Positions 1 to 5,774 of a stretch of 23,031 nucleotides of DNA are shown piece after piece. Position numbers and translations under genes: made by a program. Under the pieces are notes generated by a model, which worked only from the letters and a program-made list of their open reading frames with translations, did no database searches and was not told where the DNA came from. The first letter of the stretch is position 1; each line of letters opens with the position of its first letter. Source of the stretch: DAIQON01 sp036787835 (GTDB lineage Bacteria > Patescibacteriota > Saccharimonadia > Saccharimonadales > UBA4665); contig DAIQON010000017.1 of the NCBI GenBank assembly GCA_036787835.1, forward strand, positions 1-23,031, written 5' to 3'.

Positions 1-112
1 TAAAGATAACTTAAGCGTTATATAAATAGCAAGCAGTTATGCACAGGTTATAGATAGGGCCGTAAACAAGCCCATTTGGTAAGTAATAAATTAACAGGGG
101 TCAAAGTGGTTA

Positions 113-142
113 TGGTGCAGCATTGTTCATGAAAGTATAACC
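113..142. repeat. 30-bp attachment-like repeat, copy 1
   Basis: This is the first of three near-identical 30-bp copies (others at 2182 and 2852). It begins TGGTGCAGCATTGTT and ends AAGTATAACC. Differences between copies fall at three or four positions. The first 11 bases recur at 13861 inside the 3' end of the first serine recombinase gene. The copy lies just beyond the 3' end of the ATPase gene. I infer that it is a recombination junction; the repeat itself is directly visible. Confidence 0.8.
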
Positions 143-196
143 TTTCTAAGGCAGTAAAAAGAGTGGGCTTATTAAACCAAGCTCTGGCAATTATGT

Positions 197-2008
197 TTAG
201 CCTTGTATTCTTTGGAACTTTTCGTAAATATCTTCCGGGACTGCGCCAATAGTTTCTAACGCAAGATACTGGTCACGTGGCTGTATATGTTTGAAGGGGC
301 TAGCGTTAGAGTGTATTACTTTCGTGGTCAGGTCTGCTTTCTTAAGCTTAATAAACCATTCTGGCAAGGTGTATGTCGCAAATTGTTTTTTGTTTTTAAC
401 GAGCCATTTTACATCAATGGGCCGAGAGCTAAAACCGCTATTTGTTATCACTTCGCTATTATTAGCTTTTAATGTCGCCACGACCTCATCTACTGCAGTT
501 TGCAGTAATTCTGCGTCAGATAGAAGCTTTTCATACTCACCAACTGATAGATGGTCTAAGCAACTAATGACGCCCCTGTGTTTATCGTGAATCAAAAGGT
601 TAGTGGCAATAATTAACGGATCATACAAGTAACTTTCAATGGAGTATCTATCGAGGACTGCTATATTTTGCTGAGGTGAATTACTGTTATCGTTATCGAT
701 CAGTCCATGGACAAGGTTTTCAATACTTGAACCAGCAAACCTAGGAACCATTGCTAGCACTTGAGTACACCCTCCATGGTCGGGTCTTGCGTTGCTTGCA
801 GCGATGAATTTCAGACTAGGTATAGTTTCAAGTTCATGTCGAGCGAATGCAGCTTGGTATAACTTCGTATAAAATGGTATATCATCTTTACCTTCAACAA
901 AGACAAGCCTAGTATCCTCTTGCACAAAAAGTAGCCCTTCAGAGAAGGTGGTAAGTGCCTCTCGTTGTGTAATCTTTTCTATTCTATGGACACTTCTACT
1001 CACCTTAAGCTCGTAAAGTGCCTGCTCGTTACACAGCGCGACGGTGTTTGGGCTATGCGTGGTCATTATTACGGCTATGCCCATCTTGTCCACCAAAACA
1101 CTCTGAAGATTTATAATAAGTTTGTGTATCATTTTGGGTGTTAGATGAGCGTCTGGCTCGTCTAACAACAGCAACTTTGGGTATAAATTTTTATCGACGT
1201 GATAGTAGAAAAGCCAGCATATTATTCGAAATATGACCTGCTCGCCCGACGAAAGCTCATTCCAATTAACCTTATCACCAGTTGGATTTACAAGTTGGGG
1301 AAAATATGTAGTTTCTGGGTCTGTTAAATGAGGTAGCTTGTAGCCTGTTTCAAACTCTTTACATAGCCTATTGAATATACGTATTGGGTTACTTTCTCGA
1401 TTAAACGACTTATGATCCATGACAGACCTAAAGTGCCACCTATAAATAATTGTGGCTAGGCGTTCATTGATTATCTGTGCGCTCTTGTTTGCAAAATTGG
1501 CAGACAACATACCAATAACCGTATCAATACTTGGCTGATTAGTGTTCTGGTCATAGCCAGCTTGCTGTAGCTCTTGGGCAATTCGTCTAAGTTCCTCAGC
1601 TTGCCCACGACTATAGATATTCTCTGGTATTTCAGCATTGCCCCATATATTAACAACCGTCGAATGTATCTGTTGTGAGTAGCTCTGAACTTCAGACATA
1701 CCACCCGCAGGTGCCGGAGGCATATCCCAATTAAATATTCCTAAAATGTCTGCTTGGTCGACTGCTTCACCGCCGATAGTCACTGCTGCCGTAGCAGGTG
1801 GATTGTATCTGTCTATATAGCTCCTACGCTCTATGATTTGTAGCAGTTGAGATTTTCCAGTGCCGTTCATTCCAGTAAGTACTACAAAGTTATTTAGGTC
1901 ACTTGTCGTAAGAGGATTTTTAAAACTCTTGTACTGCCTGTTTATAGCTATGCTGATATCCATACGATTAGTATAGACCGCCAGGTCATTAGTTGACAGC
2001 TTAAGCAT
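197..2008 (-). CDS. OLD-like AAA ATPase with C-terminal TOPRIM-like / DUF4435-like domain
   Basis: The 603-residue protein has a Walker A GMNGTGKS at about residues 46-53, an ABC-type signature SSGEQ at 253-257, Walker B LLLLDEP at 279-285 and a switch motif TTHS near 316-319. The C-terminal part opens with VFVEGKDD (369-376), followed by an acidic DND near 438-440, the layout of a TOPRIM-type metal site. The combination is typical of OLD-family and AAA/DUF4435 proteins, several of which act in phage defence as ATP-gated nucleases. A defence role here is inference. The start is unusual: no Shine-Dalgarno is visible upstream of 2008, and only 10 bp separate the ATG from a partial attachment-like repeat at 2019. 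The native promoter may therefore have been lost or replaced. An alternative start is the Met at residue 16. Confidence 0.8.
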   Translation of the reverse strand: MLKLSTNDLAVYTNRMDISIAINRQYKSFKNPLTTSDLNNFVVLTGMNGTGKSQLLQIIERRSYIDRYNPPATAAVTIGGEAVDQADILGIFNWDMPPAPAGGMSEVQSYSQQIHSTVVNIWGNAEIPENIYSRGQAEELRRIAQELQQAGYDQNTNQPSIDTVIGMLSANFANKSAQIINERLATIIYRWHFRSVMDHKSFNRESNPIRIFNRLCKEFETGYKLPHLTDPETTYFPQLVNPTGDKVNWNELSSGEQVIFRIICWLFYYHVDKNLYPKLLLLDEPDAHLTPKMIHKLIINLQSVLVDKMGIAVIMTTHSPNTVALCNEQALYELKVSRSVHRIEKITQREALTTFSEGLLFVQEDTRLVFVEGKDDIPFYTKLYQAAFARHELETIPSLKFIAASNARPDHGGCTQVLAMVPRFAGSSIENLVHGLIDNDNSNSPQQNIAVLDRYSIESYLYDPLIIATNLLIHDKHRGVISCLDHLSVGEYEKLLSDAELLQTAVDEVVATLKANNSEVITNSGFSSRPIDVKWLVKNKKQFATYTLPEWFIKLKKADLTTKVIHSNASPFKHIQPRDQYLALETIGAVPEDIYEKFQRIQG

Positions 2009-2018
2009 ATTATATTAT

Positions 2019-2027
2019 TGGTGCAGC
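2019..2027. repeat. Partial attachment-like repeat (TGGTGCAGC)
   Basis: Together with the two bases before it (ATTGGTGCAGC) this matches the start of the 2182 copy, but the right arm differs. It sits exactly between the ATPase start and the recombinase remnant, as a junction would. Nine to eleven bases is short, so chance cannot be excluded. Confidence 0.4.
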
Positions 2028-2193
2028 TTCATCGGTTACGTTGGGTTATAACCCAAGTTTCAATCAAGAAAACGACCTAATTCAGTCCGATTTGGTCGAC
2101 CTCACCGGACTAGGTTGAAACCGTCGTTCTGATCAATAAACAAAAAACTCCCGATCAAGGGAGCTTTTCTAAGTGTCATATTGGTGCAGCATT
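2028..2193 (+). pseudogene. Remnant of the 3' end of a large serine recombinase gene
   Basis: This stretch resembles the 3' end of the intact recombinase gene at 13687-13871, with the same landmarks in the same order. They are GGTTATAACCC (2044; 13687, encoding GYNP), GGTTGAAACCGT (2113; 13791), a CTCCC/GGGAG hairpin (2148; 13827), AGTGTCA (2172; 13851) and the TGGTGCAGCAT core (2182; 13861). The distance between the first two landmarks is 70 bp here and 105 bp in the intact gene, so the reading frame is broken. Stops occur in both frames and no N-terminal part exists. I read it as the end of a decayed element related to the first recombinase. Confidence 0.65.
2141..2168. terminator. Bidirectional intrinsic terminator in the recombinase remnant
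   Basis: Stem CTCCC/GGGAG (2148-2152, 2159-2163) with a six-base loop, an A-run on the left and CTTTTCT on the right, so a U-rich tail follows on either strand. The homologous hairpin in the intact recombinase is at 13826-13843. Confidence 0.6.
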
Positions 2194-2211
2194 GTTAACG
2201 AAAGTATAACC
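2182..2211. repeat. 30-bp attachment-like repeat, copy 2
   Basis: Full copy of the repeat. Its left flank (hairpin, AGTGTCA, core) resembles the left flank of the 13861 core, while its right arm matches the copies at 113 and 2852. A site with both the recombinase-side arm and the common right arm is what a junction between two tandem elements, or a regenerated attP, would look like. Confidence 0.8.
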
Positions 2212-2227
2212 TTACTACGTAGCTACA

Positions 2228-2275
2228 CTACAGCTTCGACAGGGCAATAATATCATCGAGGGTCAAGGTAGACAT
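2228..2275 (-). pseudogene. Possible 5' fragment of gatC
   Basis: A 15-codon frame reads MSTLTLDDIIALSKL and then stops. This resembles the first helix of the GatC subunit of the Asp/Glu-tRNA amidotransferase, where a threonine-leucine start and an Asp-rich turn precede an alanine/lysine-leucine helix. It stops 17 bp before repeat copy 2, as if cut by the junction. Fifteen residues are too few for certainty, and the frame overlaps the end of the Nudix fragment. Confidence 0.3.
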
Positions 2276-2366
2276 GGTTTTCTTCACTCAGTAATCCATT
2301 AGCAGGGTACATAACACCAAGTGATTTCCAAGTCTTAGCTTTAATCCCTGTTTCTTCTAATCTAGT
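2253..2366 (-). pseudogene. Nudix hydrolase fragment
   Basis: An open stretch of 37 codons reads RLEETGIKAKTWKSLGVMYP and on to HVYLD. That is the end of a Nudix box (REL-x-EETGI) followed by the strand and loop typical of ADP-ribose-pyrophosphatase-like Nudix enzymes. The first half of the Nudix box (GxxxxxE) and the N-terminal domain are absent, because the frame runs into the 3' end of the YggT gene. The C-terminal domain is also missing. It is a gene scar, not a working enzyme. Confidence 0.6.
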
Positions 2367-2670
2367 ATGAGTGGGGGGTATGGTGCACCGTCATGCGGGC
2401 GACAAAGCCTCCGATGAGGCCGTAGACTACGAGTGCGATAAGGGCAGTCCAATCAAAGATGCTCTGGGCTACAACACCTTGGCCGGCAGCGGTAACCGTC
2501 GCGTGCTGGCCGAATATACCGGCAAACGGTGCCACGAATGTGTTACTCCAGCCATAAATCCAGTTTACAAACTGGCTAGAAGGGTTTGCCCCAATGAGCA
2601 GGAATACGAAACGCAACCCGATTACTAACTCTATAAATCCTACGATGATGTACAAAATTCTTGCGATCAT
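2362..2670 (-). CDS. YggT-family membrane protein
   Basis: A 102-residue hydrophobic protein with an N-terminal helix (residues 4-27, ending in LLIGANPSS), a central FVAPFAGIFG motif and a second helix near 72-90. The order helix, N-P-x-S region, P-F-x-G loop, helix is the YggT pattern. YggT proteins are small integral membrane proteins of poorly known role, often near division or osmotic-stress genes. A strong AGGAGG lies 8 bp before the ATG at 2670. The local sequence is richer in G and C than the flanking cargo, which may mean it is host DNA caught between insertions. Its last codons overlap the Nudix fragment. Confidence 0.75.
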   Translation of the reverse strand: MIARILYIIVGFIELVIGLRFVFLLIGANPSSQFVNWIYGWSNTFVAPFAGIFGQHATVTAAGQGVVAQSIFDWTALIALVVYGLIGGFVARMTVHHTPHSY

Positions 2671-2851
2671 GTGTTAGCCTCCTAGCCATTTAGTTAGCAC
2701 GCTCTACTATAAACCACAGCGGATCGCTTTACAGTTAAGTATCTTGCAGCTTTCTAATGAAAGATTTAAGTTCCGCCTTGCAGGTGTTAATTCATGTCAT
2801 CTGGAGTTTGAAGCATAGACAAACGCCCTTTCGGGCCAGAATTCTAACATT
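2671..2851. other. Intergenic stretch between YggT and repeat copy 3
   Basis: It holds the YggT ribosome binding site and a small GCCC-TTTC-GGGC hairpin at 2826-2837, 14 bp left of repeat copy 3. The other junctions also have a hairpin shortly left of the core. On the minus strand the hairpin is followed by only a short U-rich run, so it is at most a weak terminator for the gene ending at 2912. I see no gene here. Confidence 0.4.
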
Positions 2852-2881
2852 TGGTGCAGCATTGTTAATGAAAGTGTAACC
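2852..2881. repeat. 30-bp attachment-like repeat, copy 3
   Basis: Full copy with one transition (GTGTAACC instead of GTATAACC) near its right end. It lies 30 bp beyond the 3' end of the RX4H protein gene and would form the left boundary of the segment that ends at the first recombinase (13861). Confidence 0.8.
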
Positions 2882-2911
2882 GTATTACAGGGTGGCTTGG
2901 TCTAGGCTAAG

Positions 2912-4057
2912 CTAACTCCACCTTATCCCTCGAAACATATCTAGATCTTCGTATACGAATCCCTCATAGACTGGCCAGTCATCATTACGCTGTTGCGGAA
3001 TCTTCCAGTGAACCTCGTCAATCGTATTCGGCACCTGAGGTTTTGATGGCATGATCTTCTTTAAACCATAGATAAAAAATATTACCGCTATGTCAAAGTG
3101 GTCTTGCTTTCCTCTAAAGCTGTATTCGGAACTCTTCGTAGGTGTCCCATGAATAATTTTATTTCTAAGGGTGTAGAACTTATCTACCCACATTACACTT
3201 ATATCTTCCACCTCCCAATCAAAGCCTCTAGGATATCTGTTATTGATAGGGCGCTGGCTTGAATACCTGTATTTTCTCCTATACGTAGGGGCGATGTTGT
3301 TCTTAAAGTAATCTTTAAGGATCTTGCGCTGACTCTGTTCTTGGAGGTCAAAAAGAGACTCATATGCGCTCGCAATTATAGGAATTCTTGATGACATACT
3401 TAACCCTGCATCGTTAGAGTAAGCTTGCGATAAAGCTTCGATAGCACGTAAGAGCCTTCTATAAAGCTTTTTCTGGCACTTCCTTAATCGCAGTAGATCG
3501 TCTAATAGCCGGTGATCACCTATAAATTGCATAGGAGCTGGTACGTGATCTGGTCTTTGGAATTTAATCTCAGCCATATTGAATCCATAGTCCGTTGCTC
3601 TTTTTATGAACCCACTTGTTATACCCATCACTGTGTTGCTAACGCTAAAATTCTGAGTCATTAGCGTAAAGTTTTCGGTTGTATACAGAGAGTGGTGGAG
3701 ATTGGGATTTCTCTCTATTGTTGCAGTTCTAGCGATTGTCCGAATGAACAGCAGTAACCTCACTTCTCTGCATATTTCTAATTCCTCGGCAGTAAATGGA
3801 CGCCAGTCTATATTGCCAATACTAATAATAGCTATGTCCTTTACTTCGTACCATCGACCAACATTTGCTCGAATTATTAGATCGATCTGCGATTTAACAG
3901 CAGGGTCTTCAATGTAATCATTCGCTTTGAGATCGTAATTCCAGACTTTGACATGAAGGTCCGGGAAATCAATTTCTGGCGTATCTACCATATTTAAATA
4001 TGGGAAATAATTTATCTGTAGAGCTCGATCTTCTACTACTGGTGGAGAGTCAGGCAT
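2912..4057 (-). CDS. RX4H (Apea-like HEPN) domain protein, putative defence RNase
   Basis: A 381-residue protein. The C-terminal half is helical and carries YTLRNKIIHG at about 295-304, with Arg298 and His303 forming the RX4H motif that marks HEPN RNases. The preceding part (IIASAYESLFDLQEQSQRK, near 226-245) resembles the first HEPN helices of Apea-like proteins. The N-terminal 200 residues are mixed alpha/beta and unrecognised. HEPN proteins often cut RNA in abortive defence or toxin-antitoxin systems. No small partner gene overlaps it. The ATG at 4057 has no strong Shine-Dalgarno. The family call rests on the motif and local pattern only. Confidence 0.6.
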   Translation of the reverse strand: MPDSPPVVEDRALQINYFPYLNMVDTPEIDFPDLHVKVWNYDLKANDYIEDPAVKSQIDLIIRANVGRWYEVKDIAIISIGNIDWRPFTAEELEICREVRLLLFIRTIARTATIERNPNLHHSLYTTENFTLMTQNFSVSNTVMGITSGFIKRATDYGFNMAEIKFQRPDHVPAPMQFIGDHRLLDDLLRLRKCQKKLYRRLLRAIEALSQAYSNDAGLSMSSRIPIIASAYESLFDLQEQSQRKILKDYFKNNIAPTYRRKYRYSSQRPINNRYPRGFDWEVEDISVMWVDKFYTLRNKIIHGTPTKSSEYSFRGKQDHFDIAVIFFIYGLKKIMPSKPQVPNTIDEVHWKIPQQRNDDWPVYEGFVYEDLDMFRGIRWS

Positions 4058-4129
4058 CGTATATGTAACTCATCTTAATGACTCGATTATACCCTTAACT
4101 AGCAGCATAAGTTTGCTTCTTACTCTTAC

Positions 4130-4455
4130 AGACCAGCAGCAACGTACTAACTACCTAAGAATTACTTCTTGGTAGCTCCTTTGGGCTTATCGGTTTCTTT
4201 CACCGTAGTCTTAGGATGCGTTGCAGCATACTGAGGCGTGGTGTAAGTACCTTTATCAGCCCTTCGGTAGTGAACAGTAGGTTTGGGTTTCGCCATTGTA
4301 CTAGTTCCTTTCCTTGGTTAGTTGATGTAAGAGAGAAGACCGACCTTTTAAAACCTCTCCCCCGACAAAGCACAGTATGCTCTGTCGAGGAGGAGGTAAG
4401 GTGACGGCCTAATCTCCATCAGCTAGCCCGATTTGTGGGCACGTACTGCTGGTCT
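4130..4455. repeat. 10-bp inverted repeats flanking a tiny gene
   Basis: AGACCAGCAG at 4130-4139 faces its exact complement CTGCTGGTCT at 4446-4455. Looser matching continues inward (ACGTAC versus its near-complement). The pair brackets the 44-residue gene at 4162-4296. I see no target-site duplication outside the arms. Confidence 0.5.
4162..4296 (-). CDS. Small basic protein, 44 aa
   Basis: It starts MAKPKPTVHYRRADKGTYTT and continues with an HPKTTVKE stretch and a lysine-rich end. A purine-rich GGAAAGGA Shine-Dalgarno stands about 10 bp before the ATG at 4296. From memory it resembles short (about 45-60 aa) bacterial proteins with the pattern YR-x-A-x-x-G-x-Y-x-T and YA-x-x-HPKTT-x-KE, whose function is not established. 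It has no membrane segment. It lies alone between the RX4H gene and the nuclease gene, inside a pair of inverted repeats. Confidence 0.6.
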   Translation of the reverse strand: MAKPKPTVHYRRADKGTYTTPQYAATHPKTTVKETDKPKGATKK

Positions 4456-4546
4456 GAAAAGGTACGAAGTGCATATAATTATACCCCCTATAAAAGCAAT
4501 GCTAAAATACTGTTAGACTATTAAAAAGAACGGGAAGCAAAAGTTA
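4297..4546. promoter_or_regulatory. Divergent promoter region upstream of nuclease gene and small gene
   Basis: The stretch separates the small minus-strand gene from the plus-strand nuclease gene. It holds an imperfect hairpin at about 4361-4390 (CGACAAAGCA paired with TGCTCTGTCG) and an AT-rich TATAATTATA at 4474-4483 that could be a -10 region for the nuclease gene. No clear -35 was found. Weak purine-rich GGGAAGC lies before the ATG at 4547. Confidence 0.35.
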
Positions 4547-5773
4547 ATGTCTAAAATTACCATTCAATCACCCATTGATCAGCCCACGGGTCAGTCTCGA
4601 TTGCTGTCAGGCCTTCAGGATTGTTTAGATGCAGATACATACACCAAGTTTCGCTTAATAGTAGCCTTTGCAAAGGTAGGGCCTTTGCTGAGGCTCGAGG
4701 AAAAACTAAAAAGCTGGACTGATCAGGGAAAACAGATTGAAGCCATTTTTGGCATAGACGAAAAAGGCACGAGCATAGAGGCACTTGAGTTCTCTATGAG
4801 CCGTTTTACTAATATCTATATAGCTCATGTGCAAGCAGGTGCGTTTAATCCCACATTCCATCCAAAGATATATCACTTTGAAGGCGCCGATATTTCACGA
4901 CTGTATATTGGATCCAACAATCTGACCGTCGGTGGAATAGAAAGCAATTCAGAGACAAATGTTTGTTTGGACTTCACGCATGAAGAGGACCAAGAGTTAC
5001 TTGATAAAGCCCACGACATATGGGACAGTACGCTGACTTTTTCGAAAGCGCTAGATGAGCAATTACTGAGCCAGCTAGTGGCATCGGGGATGATTGTCAG
5101 CGAAAAAGCTATGCGCACATCAAGAGCTATAGCCAAAAAAGCAGCTAATGAGCAGCAAGGTGAAACAGAAAAAACTGTCATTGATTTTCCGCGTATTAAA
5201 ATCGTTCCACCCAGCGCACTACCTAAGTCAACCCTTACTCCTTCACGGCAAGCTGAAGCACAACCACAAGTTGAGCAAGAGCGCGTATCACTGGTGGCGG
5301 CATCAACCGAGGGGTTAGTAATCCAAATTTCACCTCATCAAAATGGTGAAGTATTTCTGAGTAAATTAGCTGTTGACCAGAACAGGGCATTTTTTGATTT
5401 CCCTTTTATCGGCAGGACTACCTCGAAAATCCCTAGTAATCCATCGTATCCTCAGCGCGATCCTGACCCAGTAGTAGATATCAATCTTTTTGATACTGCA
5501 GGCGTAAGTTCTATAAACATTGAGGACTACGGGTTGAATACTGTTTTTTACGAGGCTAAATCAGAAATTCGCATTACCGTACCACAAGAGATTGTCCAGG
5601 CCACACCACCCTTCTCGATACTTGTTATGAGTCGACCGGAAGAAGTCGACAAGGACTACATACTAGATATTTATGTTCCCGGTAGTGTGCAATATGAAAG
5701 CTATTTGGCGTCATGTAATCAACAAATGCCATCAGGGGGTAATGCTCAGCCACGATTGTTCGGTTGGCTTTAA
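4547..5773 (+). CDS. PLD-fold nuclease, BfiI/NgoFVII-like restriction endonuclease candidate
   Basis: The 408-residue protein has one phospholipase-D-type catalytic motif. FHPKIYHF at 104-111 supplies His105 and Lys107, followed by YIGSNNLTVGG at 120-130 and a downstream NSE (134-136). A single HxK motif means the active site would form by dimerisation, as in BfiI. Residues from about 230 to the end form a separate beta-rich region containing YPQRDPDP (near 303-310), in the position of the B3-like DNA-recognition domain of BfiI and NgoFVII. The gene is convergent with the double methyltransferase gene, ending one base before its stop codon. That pairing supports restriction-modification. Another option is a helicase-less PLD defence nuclease. 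Confidence 0.65.
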   Translation: MSKITIQSPIDQPTGQSRLLSGLQDCLDADTYTKFRLIVAFAKVGPLLRLEEKLKSWTDQGKQIEAIFGIDEKGTSIEALEFSMSRFTNIYIAHVQAGAFNPTFHPKIYHFEGADISRLYIGSNNLTVGGIESNSETNVCLDFTHEEDQELLDKAHDIWDSTLTFSKALDEQLLSQLVASGMIVSEKAMRTSRAIAKKAANEQQGETEKTVIDFPRIKIVPPSALPKSTLTPSRQAEAQPQVEQERVSLVAASTEGLVIQISPHQNGEVFLSKLAVDQNRAFFDFPFIGRTTSKIPSNPSYPQRDPDPVVDINLFDTAGVSSINIEDYGLNTVFYEAKSEIRITVPQEIVQATPPFSILVMSRPEEVDKDYILDIYVPGSVQYESYLASCNQQMPSGGNAQPRLFGWL

Positions 5774-5774
5774 G

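Noticed and set aside
37..45. DnaA-box-like TTATGCACA
   Set aside because: A single box fitting the loose consensus, with no cluster and no replication gene nearby.
113..2881. Reading the 30-bp repeats as tRNA 3' halves because they contain the complement of GCACCA
   Set aside because: No complementary acceptor strand or T-arm is found at the right distance in any copy, nor right of the 13861 core.
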